NCBI GenBank assembly: GCA_903837355.1
Contig: CAILUI010000053.1
Location: forward strand, 19,756 to 83,755
Direction: 5' to 3'
DNA length: 64,000 nt
Source of the DNA: an uncultured Victivallales bacterium
GTDB lineage: Bacteria > Verrucomicrobiota > Lentisphaeria > Oligosphaerales > JAFGRS01
Of this stretch, positions 37,171 through 46,687 are shown in pieces. Position 1 is the first letter of the stretch. Each line of letters begins with the position of its first letter. The notes beneath the pieces are model-generated. The model ran no database searches and was not told the origin of the DNA. It saw nothing but the letters and a program-made list of their open reading frames with translations. Made by a program: the position numbers and the translations under genes.

Positions 37171-39681
37171 TCACTCGAGCGTGTAGGCGGGATCGGGTTC
37201 GGCGGGGGTCTGATCCAGGCCACGCTGCCAGTTCCCCTCGTGGGTCCCCTCGAGGCGTTCGCCGTGGCGCAGGCGCTGCCAGATGTGGGCGACGTCAGCG
37301 GGCTCGTAGGGCCGCCAGATGAACTCGGCGCGCAGGCGGCGGGCGCCCAGCGCCAGCAGCTCGTCCAGGTGGTGCGACCAGCATAGCGGCGCGGCGTTGA
37401 CAATCACGGTCTGGCCATGATCGTTGATGGCCAGGAGCCGGTCCGAACGCCTGGACTCAAGCCGCATGCTGCCGGCGCCGCAGGTCGCATGATTGCCGCT
37501 GCAACCGCCGCGGGCACTGGAGAAGGCGCAGACGGCCGAGATGGCCAGGGGCGTATCCTGATAGATCAAGACGCGCGCGGTCTCGCCAAGGTGGGCCAGC
37601 AGGTGGGCCAGATTCTCGCGGCCGTCCTCGGGCGAGCAGGTCACGGAGCTGAAGCCGAGTTCCGCCAGCGCCGCGGCGGACAGCCGGTTGAGCACATACA
37701 ACGGCCAGCCTGCAGCCAGGTCGAGCGCCGCAGGATCGCCCAGGTAGCTGAGCCCGGCCAGGTTCGACACCTCCCAGCGCTGATAGCCGGCCGCGCGCAG
37801 ACGCTGAATACGCGGCTGGAGCAGCGCCGCCAGCGCCGGCCGGATCACCGCCGGCAAGGCCAGACGCAGGCGCTCACCCCCAACGCGCGCGGCAAGGTCG
37901 GCCACCGCCTGGTCCACCTCGGCATCGCTGAGGCGGTGGATGAACAGCGTGACCTGGGCCAGCGCCTGCAGGTCCTCGGCCGCCAGGCCTCCCAGGAACT
38001 CGGGCCGGTCGACGGCGATCTCCCAGGCGACCGGCGTCGGCGCGTCCGAGCCCTGGCCAAACCGCGGCGCCAGCGCCTGCTGAGCACGCTCGCACATGCG
38101 GCCCGCCAGGGCCTCATCGAGGCTGTTGACGACGCGCCGACGCAGTTCGTTGAAGTCCGCCATGCGGGCAAACCGGCCATCCGGGTTGGAGACCGCCACG
38201 CCGGCACAGGAGAAGACGGTACCACCGAGTTTCTGGAAGGCCTGCCGAGCGATTTCCAGCACGGCGGCAGGATCGCGCGCCGCCTCTGCCGACACCGCCG
38301 CCGGCAGCTCAGCGGTCGCGGTCAACTCCGGGCCGTTGCCCAACTGCAGCCGCGCCGTGGCCACCCAGGCTGCCGGCGTGCGAGTCACACTGAAGGACGT
38401 CGGTAGGTGCATCCCGTGGGCCCCCGGGCGCGGCACCGACCAGCGGTACGAGCGCTTGACCGCCTGCGAGGAGCCACAGTAGATGGGGGCGCCAACCGGC
38501 AGAGGCGGATGCCGCGCCGGCAGCGGCACCGCCACCCGGGTGCCGGGCTTAGCCTCAAACACACTGCGCCCATCGGCCTTCGCCGAGGACGGGCACAGAC
38601 GGATCTCCTCGACCCCGAAACCAAATGGCTTCTCGCGCTCCTGCAGATCCAGTTGCAGCCCGTCAAAGCGCTCCAGCGTACGCTCGCGGACCGTGAAGAC
38701 CAGCCATTCCGGCTCGCCGCGCACGACGGTATCGACAACTCCTACAGGCGCCCCGCGATGGCCGACAGTGGCGGGATCCGTCACCCCGCGCTCGCGCGTC
38801 GTTTTGACATGGAAGGACGTCCAAGGCCGACTGAAGACCGTCTTCACGTCGTGCTCAAGACAGCGACGTTCAGCGTCGTTCAGGGTGCCATCGAGGAGGG
38901 CACGGTAGTAGCGCGTGACCGTGGCAACATAGAGCGGGCTCTTCTTGCGCCCCTCAATCTTGAGCGAATGCACCCCCGCCTGACACAACGCCGGCAGAGC
39001 CTCCGCCAAGGCCAGGTCCTTCATCGACATCAGGGCCAGCGGAATCTGCCCATCGTCAACACGAAAAGCGTTGCGACAGAGATATGAACAGCAACCGCGG
39101 TTGCCGCTCGATCCGCGCAGGTGCGAACTCAGCAGACAGAGGCCGCTGTAGGCGTAGCACAGCGCGCCATGCAGGAAGACCTCCACCTCCAGATCAGGCA
39201 GCGCCGCCACCTCGGCGATCTCGGCGCTGGTCAACTCACGCGCCAGCACCACGCGGCGGATACCCAGACGGCGAAGCTGCGCCGCGCCCGCGGCGCTGTG
39301 GATCGCCATCTGCGTACTGGCGTGCAAACGCAGGGTCGGGAAGTGCTGGCGGGCCAACTGACAGAGACCAAGGTCCTGCACGATCAGCGCGTCGACCGCG
39401 ATCAACTCCAACTGCGCCAGCAGTTCGGCGACCGCAGGCAACTCGTGCTCCAGGAGAACCGTGTTAAGCGTGACATAGACGCGGCGGGCCGGGGTGAAGG
39501 CCGTGTGGGCGTAATCGGTCAGTTCGGCAACCTCGCCCAGATCGAAATTGGCAGCGTCGGCGCGGGCGCTGAAGCGCTTCAGGCCGAGATAGACCGCATC
39601 GGCGCCGTGCTGGAAGGCGGCATAACCCGCCTCCAGACTGCCGGCCGGCGCCAGCAGTTCAGGATGTCCACTGGATAGCAT
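37171..39681 (-). CDS. U32-family peptidase (collagenase-like)
   Basis: HPELLAPAGSLEAGYAAFQHGADAVYLGLKRFSARADAANF; LSSHLRGSSGNRGCCSYLCRNAF; HSLKIEGRKKSPLYVATVTRYYRALLD. Confidence 0.93.
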   Translation of the reverse strand: MLSSGHPELLAPAGSLEAGYAAFQHGADAVYLGLKRFSARADAANFDLGEVAELTDYAHTAFTPARRVYVTLNTVLLEHELPAVAELLAQLELIAVDALIVQDLGLCQLARQHFPTLRLHASTQMAIHSAAGAAQLRRLGIRRVVLARELTSAEIAEVAALPDLEVEVFLHGALCYAYSGLCLLSSHLRGSSGNRGCCSYLCRNAFRVDDGQIPLALMSMKDLALAEALPALCQAGVHSLKIEGRKKSPLYVATVTRYYRALLDGTLNDAERRCLEHDVKTVFSRPWTSFHVKTTRERGVTDPATVGHRGAPVGVVDTVVRGEPEWLVFTVRERTLERFDGLQLDLQEREKPFGFGVEEIRLCPSSAKADGRSVFEAKPGTRVAVPLPARHPPLPVGAPIYCGSSQAVKRSYRWSVPRPGAHGMHLPTSFSVTRTPAAWVATARLQLGNGPELTATAELPAAVSAEAARDPAAVLEIARQAFQKLGGTVFSCAGVAVSNPDGRFARMADFNELRRRVVNSLDEALAGRMCERAQQALAPRFGQGSDAPTPVAWEIAVDRPEFLGGLAAEDLQALAQVTLFIHRLSDAEVDQAVADLAARVGGERLRLALPAVIRPALAALLQPRIQRLRAAGYQRWEVSNLAGLSYLGDPAALDLAAGWPLYVLNRLSAAALAELGFSSVTCSPEDGRENLAHLLAHLGETARVLIYQDTPLAISAVCAFSSARGGCSGNHATCGAGSMRLESRRSDRLLAINDHGQTVIVNAAPLCWSHHLDELLALGARRLRAEFIWRPYEPADVAHIWQRLRHGERLEGTHEGNWQRGLDQTPAEPDPAYTLE

Positions 39682-39871
39682 ACTGGTGTCCTATACAAAC
39701 CACGCGAGGCAGCACCCACACGACCTCACCTTACCCTCGCAGACGCGATCTGCGAGGCGATGGCAGGAAGTCCACCGCCGGTTGACGCGGTCCGGGCGGC
39801 GGAGTAGCTTCACCTCACGCCAAGGAGATGACGGGCTTTACGGCCCAGCCCGCAGAGGAGAGCGACACACC

Positions 39872-42800
39872 ATGAGATCACGCCCGATGCCCCACGTCCT
39901 GGTGTCCGGCCTCGCGCTCACGGGAACGCTGAGCGTAGCCGCCGCGGACCTGGGCCGGCCCAACCTGGAACGCCAACTGGGCCAGCCGGCGGACATCGCG
40001 GCGAGCGCCTACCTGTACCGCGCCGACCGCCCGGCGGCGGCGAACCCGCCAGAGGCCTGGCTCCTGCTGGTGCAGCACGCCGGACTGCCCTACGACCAGC
40101 CCGCCGACATCGCCGCGCCGGCCGTGCGTCAGGCCCTCTGCGGTCTCCTCTGGGAAGAGGTGCGGCCACTGCGGCGCGTCGACCTCGAATGGCCCGCCAC
40201 CGCCACCGCCATCCCGCCGCCGGCTGAACTCATGCTGACCTGCTTCGACGCCACCGATGGCACGGCCCACACCTGGTGGAACCCACGGACTCTCCGCGAC
40301 GCCGGCAAGCCCGACGTGAGCCCTGACGGGCGCCGCTACAGCTACGTTATTCCGGTTGATACCTGGGGCTTGGTGGTGGCCCTGCGTGGCAACCAAGACG
40401 CCGCCTCGTACTCGGTACCGACGCTCCGCGCCCTGGTTCCGGACCCCTGGAAGCGGGCCGATCTGGAGATCGAGTGGGGCTTCGCTGACGCGACCGCGGG
40501 CCGCGACTACAGCGGTCGGATCGAGGGCTACGACGCCGTCATCGCCGACCTGCGCCCCCTGGCCGACGACCCGCACACCACCCTGACCGGCCCGCAGGCC
40601 TGGCTCTCACCAGGCCCGGGCGACGGTCGCCGGGGCGTACGCTTGAGCGTCCTCTACATGGGCACCTCGCGGTGGCGACAGGTCTGGCCCTATCACGCCC
40701 AACCCGAAGACGTGGCGCGTTCGATTCTGACTGTCTGGACCGCGGCCGGCAGCTTCTCCTTCCAGGTCGCCGACCTCGAGGCGGGACCAATCCTGGCGCC
40801 CGAGTACGGCTTCTTCGTGCGCGCGGCCGCCCTCTTCCAAGCCCCCGCCGACGCCACCGCGCAAGCGCTTCTCCCGACCACAGCTCCCCTGCTGCTGAGC
40901 GAGCGGATGGAGCAGATTCCGGGCGTGCCCAAGAGCCGCGGTTGGGCCAGCAGCACCATCCCCTGGTTCGGCGTCAACGCCGACACCGAAGCCGGCGTGG
41001 CCGGTAGCTTGACCCTGCCAGCCCGCAGCGCGGCCATGCATCCGTCGCCGACCCTCGACGTGGCCGTCGGCTGGCGCAGCCCTCTGGCGGGCCAGATCAG
41101 CATCCAGGCCAAGGTGGCGATGGCGGATTCGGCCGGCGGTAACGGCGTCGACTGGGCGCTGGTGCTGCAGACCGCCGCCGGGCGCCAGGTCCTGGCCGAG
41201 GGTGCAGTCGGCACGGGCGGCGCCCAGGCGATCCCGGGGCCGGCGGACGCGGGCAAACTGGCCGCCGTCGCCGTACAACCGGGCGACCTGCTGTCGCTGG
41301 TGGTCGGCGCCAAGGGCGGCGACCATGTCTGCGACACCACCGTTGTCGGTCTGGTGCTCACCGAAGTCGGCGGTCAGAAGCGCGTCTGGGACCTGACCCG
41401 AGACGTGCTGGACGACGTCCAGGCGGGCAACCCCCACGCCGACAGCCAGGGGCACGCCGACACCTGGCAGTTCCAGGCGGCGCCCACCGGCCAGTTGGCG
41501 CCGGCCCAGCCAACGCCCTCGGCCCCGCCCTTCAACCAGGCCTCCCCGGCCGTGACCGCCAAGGCCTTTGTGCGCGAGCTGGCCGGCCGGAATCTACAGA
41601 CGATCCGGCAGCGGGTCCGGCAGCACCCCGAACAGACCTGGGAGGGTGCCGTCGAGGCCATGCGCCCGGGCGAGGACCTGCCGCCCCATCCCACGCCGCC
41701 CTTTGGGCCGGCCATGCAGGTCGAGGTGCCCAGCGCCCGGCTCAGCGCCCAGTGGCAACTCGGCGCCTGGCATATCCTGCGGCACTCGGAGAAGGACGCA
41801 AACGGCACCTGGCACTTCAACGATTTCCCCTTCGGAATCCTCGCCTCTGAGACCTACATGCTCCTGCGCGCCCTGGACCTGCAAGGGATGCACCAGGAAG
41901 CCGCCGATGGCCTCGATCAGTGGCTGCGCCTGCCCACCGCCCCCACGGTCGTCCCCGGCCAGGGCGGTCACCACGGGTGGGCGCGGTCGGACCGGCCCCT
42001 GGGCCATTTCACCGATGGCCAAGGCTGCCTGACCCACGCCGAAGGCCCAGCCGGCGCCGGCGGACACATGGACGGCGTGCATAGCATGGGCCCCGGCGCC
42101 ATCGCCTTTGCCGCCGGCGAGCACTTCCTGCTGACCGGCGATCTCGACTGGCTCAGACCCCGCGCGGCGCGCCTGCTGGCCAATGCCGAGTGGATCCTCC
42201 GCCAGCGCCAGGTGCTGACCACCGTACTCCCGGGTGGGCAGCGCCTGTGGAGCAAGGGCCTGCAGCCGGCACATGTGGTGACCCCGGACAGCGAGTGCAT
42301 GCACATGCAGTTCTACGAGTCGGAGGCCTACTACTGGCTGGCTGTCGTGCGCACGGCCGACCTGGTCAGTCGCGTCGATCCCCCGGCCGGTGCCAGGCTG
42401 GCGGCGGCGGCGGCAGCCTACCGCCAGGACCTCCTGGAGGCCGTCGGGCGCTCGATCACGCTTACACCCGTGGTGGCGGTCCGCGACGGCACCTACCGCT
42501 CGTTCATTCCCTTCGCTCCCTATGTGCGCGGCTTCGCCGCCGGCGCCTGGGGCTGGCGCCGCTGCCAGGGGCACGTCGGGGCGCTCTACTGGGACACGGT
42601 GCAGTCCGCCGACCCGCTCGTCAGTCCCAGCGGCCTGCTGGCGCCCCTCGACCCACGGGTCCAGGGGCATCTGGACGTGCTGGAGGACCGCTTGCTGCTG
42701 GAGAACATGAAGGTCCACGCCCGCACGCCCGGCTATGACCCGGAGACGCACTGGTTTGCCCATGCCAGTTGGCAGTACCAGTGCGGCCTGGAGCGGCACG

Positions 42801-43312
42801 CCAACATCCATCTGGCGGCCGACGACGCCCCCAACGCCATCCGCAGCGTGCTCAACCAGTACGCCGTGGACATCATGCCCGGCGAGTACACCTTCCGCGA
42901 ACACACCACCGGCGGGCCGCCCGACAAGATCTACGAAGAAGCCTGCTTCCTCGAGCGCTTCCGGCAGTTGCTGGTCATGGAGGAGGGCGCGGCGCTCTGG
43001 CTGGCCCGGGCCACCCCGCGGGCGTGGCTGGCCCAAGGCGAGCGGATCGCCGTGCGGAACGCGCCGACCACCTTCGGCCCGGTCAGCTACGAGATCGTCT
43101 CGGACGTCGACCACGGTCGCATCGCCGCCACCCTGGAGATGCCTGCCCGCAACCCGCCGGCGGTGGTGCTGCTGCGCTTCCGTCACCCCGAGGCCGCGCC
43201 CAGCCGCAGCGTGACCGTCAACGGCAACGCGTGGACGGCGTTCGACCCAGCGGCGGAGTGCGTACGGCTGGAGGGAATGACGGGGAGAGTAACGGTCGAC
43301 GTGAGTTACTGA
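39872..43312 (+). CDS. Large secreted six-hairpin glycosidase-like protein
   Basis: Signal peptide MRSRPMPHVLVSGLALTGTLSVAAA; alpha-helical toroid-like C-terminal half (FGILASETYMLLRALDLQGMHQEAADGLDQWLRLP...LTGDLDWLRPRAARLLANAEWILRQRQ). Confidence 0.6.
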   Translation: MRSRPMPHVLVSGLALTGTLSVAAADLGRPNLERQLGQPADIAASAYLYRADRPAAANPPEAWLLLVQHAGLPYDQPADIAAPAVRQALCGLLWEEVRPLRRVDLEWPATATAIPPPAELMLTCFDATDGTAHTWWNPRTLRDAGKPDVSPDGRRYSYVIPVDTWGLVVALRGNQDAASYSVPTLRALVPDPWKRADLEIEWGFADATAGRDYSGRIEGYDAVIADLRPLADDPHTTLTGPQAWLSPGPGDGRRGVRLSVLYMGTSRWRQVWPYHAQPEDVARSILTVWTAAGSFSFQVADLEAGPILAPEYGFFVRAAALFQAPADATAQALLPTTAPLLLSERMEQIPGVPKSRGWASSTIPWFGVNADTEAGVAGSLTLPARSAAMHPSPTLDVAVGWRSPLAGQISIQAKVAMADSAGGNGVDWALVLQTAAGRQVLAEGAVGTGGAQAIPGPADAGKLAAVAVQPGDLLSLVVGAKGGDHVCDTTVVGLVLTEVGGQKRVWDLTRDVLDDVQAGNPHADSQGHADTWQFQAAPTGQLAPAQPTPSAPPFNQASPAVTAKAFVRELAGRNLQTIRQRVRQHPEQTWEGAVEAMRPGEDLPPHPTPPFGPAMQVEVPSARLSAQWQLGAWHILRHSEKDANGTWHFNDFPFGILASETYMLLRALDLQGMHQEAADGLDQWLRLPTAPTVVPGQGGHHGWARSDRPLGHFTDGQGCLTHAEGPAGAGGHMDGVHSMGPGAIAFAAGEHFLLTGDLDWLRPRAARLLANAEWILRQRQVLTTVLPGGQRLWSKGLQPAHVVTPDSECMHMQFYESEAYYWLAVVRTADLVSRVDPPAGARLAAAAAAYRQDLLEAVGRSITLTPVVAVRDGTYRSFIPFAPYVRGFAAGAWGWRRCQGHVGALYWDTVQSADPLVSPSGLLAPLDPRVQGHLDVLEDRLLLENMKVHARTPGYDPETHWFAHASWQYQCGLERHANIHLAADDAPNAIRSVLNQYAVDIMPGEYTFREHTTGGPPDKIYEEACFLERFRQLLVMEEGAALWLARATPRAWLAQGERIAVRNAPTTFGPVSYEIVSDVDHGRIAATLEMPARNPPAVVLLRFRHPEAAPSRSVTVNGNAWTAFDPAAECVRLEGMTGRVTVDVSY

Positions 43313-43342
43313 GATCCCGGCGGCGCCAGCGACGCACGCTCG

Positions 43343-44353
43343 TCAACGGGCGACGCAGCAGAGCTCACGGTGGTTCGACGGCAGGTGGCTGGCACGGACG
43401 TCGCGAAACCCCATCCGCCGGATGCGCGCCAGGGTCGCAGGGATCCCGTCGATGATCCGCTGATCGTTGAGCTTGAGGGTCAGCACGGCGCCGCGCAAGG
43501 TCCGGCGCAGGCGCGGCAGGAAGCGCTGGATGGCGTGCAGGGCGACTGGTGGGGCAAGATTCACGTCGAGCAGCAGCCAGTCCACACGCGGCGGCAGATC
43601 CTCCCAGCGCAGGGCGTCGATCTTGATCGGCAGATGCTCGACCCGCGCCGCGGCCGGACCGCGGTAGGCAAGCACGCCGGGGTTCATCGGCGCTGAATCC
43701 ACGCCCCACACGGTGACGCCGCGCCGCGCCAGCGCCAAGGCGGCGCCGCCCGGGGCGCTGCCGATTTCGAGGGCCACATTGCCGGGGCGCACATCGAGTC
43801 CGGCCCAGAGGATCGCCTCTTCGATCTTGGCGAACGCCCGCGACGGCGATTCGGGGGGCACGACCACCTCCGGCAGGCCGCCGGGCACCCCCCAGCGCCC
43901 GGCGCCATGCTGATGCAGGCCGACCAGGCACGGCTCGCCGGGCGCCACGACCACATCCACAACCAGATCGCCCGCCTGCGGCTGCGTCTCCGGGAGGAAG
44001 CGAGCGCCGGCCAACAGCGCTTCACGCAGGCGGGTGACCTCGGCGGCAGCGTCTGCCGCGGCCGGGTCGCGAGCGAAGACATGCAAGCGCAGGCCGGTCG
44101 CCGCCAGGCCAGGTTCGGCCCCCAGCAGGGCGGTCACATCCTCGGCGCTGGTGGCACGGCCCAGCGACGCCCCCCAGACGCGCGCAAACACCGCCTCGAG
44201 GTCGAGGGCGGCCGAGGTCGCCGTGTCGCTCACCCACGTCACCAGCCCCGGACGCGCAAAGGCGGGCCGCAAACGCGGCTGAGTGCGCGCGACGTCCGCC
44301 TTGAGCAAGCGTTCGGAGCCGACCTGGCAACAGGCGAAGGCGTGAAAGGACAT
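43343..44353 (-). CDS. RlmM-like 23S rRNA 2'-O-ribose methyltransferase (FtsJ-type)
   Basis: SRAFAKIEEAILWAGLDVRPGNVALEIGSAPGGAALALARRGVTVWGVDSAPM...DWLLLDVNLAP...VLTLKLND; C-terminal HLPSNHRELCCVAR. Confidence 0.75.
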   Translation of the reverse strand: MSFHAFACCQVGSERLLKADVARTQPRLRPAFARPGLVTWVSDTATSAALDLEAVFARVWGASLGRATSAEDVTALLGAEPGLAATGLRLHVFARDPAAADAAAEVTRLREALLAGARFLPETQPQAGDLVVDVVVAPGEPCLVGLHQHGAGRWGVPGGLPEVVVPPESPSRAFAKIEEAILWAGLDVRPGNVALEIGSAPGGAALALARRGVTVWGVDSAPMNPGVLAYRGPAAARVEHLPIKIDALRWEDLPPRVDWLLLDVNLAPPVALHAIQRFLPRLRRTLRGAVLTLKLNDQRIIDGIPATLARIRRMGFRDVRASHLPSNHRELCCVAR

Positions 44354-44512
44354 GGCGTTCGCCTATCCGTGATGGTGAGTTACGTTCCGAGCGACCAGCA
44401 GAAGATAGCCCCGGCACGGAGCGACGCAAGGCTTGGGCAAACCGTACTGGGAACCGGCACTGCGACTGTGTATGGTTCCGCTTGACACCCCAGCGCAACC
44501 GGAGGAGGGTCC

Positions 44513-45604
44513 ATGGGCAGATACCGCGTGGCACAGGTCGGAGTCGGGAGCCGTGGCCTGGTGCACCTCAACGGCTTCCTGGCCCTGCCAGACCGTTTCG
44601 AATTGGTGGCGGTCTGCGATCTCGATGCCGAACGACTGCGCGAGCGACTCGCGGGCAAGAACATCCCTGCCACCTACAGCGACGCCGAGCGCATGCTCGC
44701 CGAAACCCGACCCGACGTCTTCTGCTTTGTCACCCAACCCAACGTCCGCCTGGATATGGTGCGGCTGGCGGCGCGCTACGGAGTCAAGGGGCTGGCTTTC
44801 GAGAAGCCGATGGCCACATCACTGCTGGAGGCGGCAGAGATCCGCGACCTGTGCCGCGACCACGGCATCAAGGAGGTGGTCAGTCATCAGCAGAAGTACC
44901 TCACCTCCCTGCAGCGCGTCAAGCAGGTGGCGGAATCGGGTAGGATCGGGCAGGTGACGCAGATCGAGGCGCATTGCCAGGCGTGGCTGTCGCAGCTCGG
45001 GACGCACTACATGGACTACACCCTCTGGGCCAACGGCGGCCAGCGGGCGCGCTGGGTGGTGGGGCACGTGCATGGCCGCGGCAAACTCACCGACAGCCAC
45101 CCGTCACCCGACTACATGCTCGGCCATGTGCTGTTCGAGAATGGCGTACGTGCCACGCTCCAATGCGGCTATCTGGCCCCGGCCTATATGGGCAAACCGG
45201 CGTTCTGGGTCGACAACCGCCTGACTGTCTTCGGCACCCACGGCTACGCCTGGGGCGACACCGAAGGACGCTTCGGCGCGCTGACCCTGGACTCGGGTAA
45301 CCAGGTGCTGCACGAGGAGGGTCCCGGCTACGATGCGACAAAACCCGGATCCGGCTGGGCCACTCAGGAGCGCAGCCTACTGCAGCCGTTGTACTTGCGC
45401 GACCTGGCCGAGTGGCTCGACGACGCGGCCAAGGTCCACCCCTGCAACGTCGACATCAGCTACCACGGCTACGAGATCCTCGAAGGGCTGTGCCTCAGCG
45501 CCCTTGACCACACCCGGGTCGACCTGCCGCTCGACCCCCGGTCCGGCGCCGATATCCTGGCGCGGCTGAGTGCCGAGCTGCCGGAGACGCCGCCGCTCAG
45601 ATGA
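44513..45604 (+). CDS. Gfo/Idh/MocA family oxidoreductase
   Basis: RYRVAQVGVGSRGLVHLNGFLAL; LAFEKPMATSLLEAAEI (EKP motif). Confidence 0.92.
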   Translation: MGRYRVAQVGVGSRGLVHLNGFLALPDRFELVAVCDLDAERLRERLAGKNIPATYSDAERMLAETRPDVFCFVTQPNVRLDMVRLAARYGVKGLAFEKPMATSLLEAAEIRDLCRDHGIKEVVSHQQKYLTSLQRVKQVAESGRIGQVTQIEAHCQAWLSQLGTHYMDYTLWANGGQRARWVVGHVHGRGKLTDSHPSPDYMLGHVLFENGVRATLQCGYLAPAYMGKPAFWVDNRLTVFGTHGYAWGDTEGRFGALTLDSGNQVLHEEGPGYDATKPGSGWATQERSLLQPLYLRDLAEWLDDAAKVHPCNVDISYHGYEILEGLCLSALDHTRVDLPLDPRSGADILARLSAELPETPPLR

Positions 45605-45647
45605 CCGACTGCGACCCCGCGTAAACCACCAGAGGGAGGCGCCACAG

Positions 45648-46535
45648 ATGATCCGATTCGGCGGTCCGGTATTCGCAGATACGGTACGGGCGGCAGCCCC
45701 TGGTGAGAGCCATGGTGCGGCCGCCGACGACCCCGTCACCCTGGCCCGAGCCCATCGTGCCAAGGGCTTCACGGCCGCCTATGCACCCCACGTCCGCCTG
45801 GCTGACAAGGCCCGCATCCAGGCCATCCGCGCAGCCTTTGCCGCCGAGGGCGTCGTCATCGCTGAAGTCGGCTACTGGGACAACCTGGTCGACACCGATC
45901 CCGCGACCCGCGGCCGCAACCGCCAGTGTATGCTGGACGCCCTCGCCCTGGCCGAAGAACTCGGCGCCGCCTGCGCGGTCGATATCTTCGGTTCTTACTG
46001 CCACGGCAACGGTAACTCACAGCATGTGGCGGCCAACTTCAGCCAGGACGCCTTCGACGAGGCCGTTGAGATGGCCCGCTTCTTCATCGATACCGTCCAG
46101 CCGCACACCGCCTTCTTCACCTACGAGATCTTCCCCTTCAGCATCGTCGACTCCCCGGCTATGATCGCTACCCTCATCGCAGCCGTCGACCGGCGGCAGT
46201 TCGGCGTGCACCTCGACCTGGTGAACCTGATCAACAGCCCCCGCGCCTACTGGAGCAGCGGCGACATCATGCGCGAGTGCGTCCGACGCTTCGGTGACCG
46301 CATCGTGGCGGCCCACGCCAAGGACATCAAGATGAAAGAGCCGGCCATCAGCGTCATCCTCGAGGAAGTCATCCCCGGTCAGGGTGCCCTCGACATGGGT
46401 GCCTTCGTCCGCGAACTCCAGCGCCTGCCGCGCGTCATCCCCTTCATGATGGAACACCTGGCCTCCGAGGCCGAGTACGACCAGGCCGCCGCCTACATCC
46501 GACAGGTGGCCGCCGCCGACGGGATCCGCCTCTAG
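45648..46535 (+). CDS. Sugar phosphate isomerase/epimerase
   Basis: MIRFGGPVFA...FGVHLDLVNLINSPRAYWSSGDIMRECVRRFGDRIVAAHAKDIKM...EVIPGQGALDMGAFVRELQ. Confidence 0.82.
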   Translation: MIRFGGPVFADTVRAAAPGESHGAAADDPVTLARAHRAKGFTAAYAPHVRLADKARIQAIRAAFAAEGVVIAEVGYWDNLVDTDPATRGRNRQCMLDALALAEELGAACAVDIFGSYCHGNGNSQHVAANFSQDAFDEAVEMARFFIDTVQPHTAFFTYEIFPFSIVDSPAMIATLIAAVDRRQFGVHLDLVNLINSPRAYWSSGDIMRECVRRFGDRIVAAHAKDIKMKEPAISVILEEVIPGQGALDMGAFVRELQRLPRVIPFMMEHLASEAEYDQAAAYIRQVAAADGIRL

Positions 46536-46687
46536 GCACAATGGGCGCCAGGCCGAGCCCGTTGGCCAGGTGCGACGGCCACTGAATCGGGTCGTACGAG
46601 CGCTGACCGCGAGAGCTGCCAGGGCAAGCACCCCTGCCCTGCCCTGCAGGATCACGGCGCCACCGTCGACAACCAGCGGCCCGCGGG

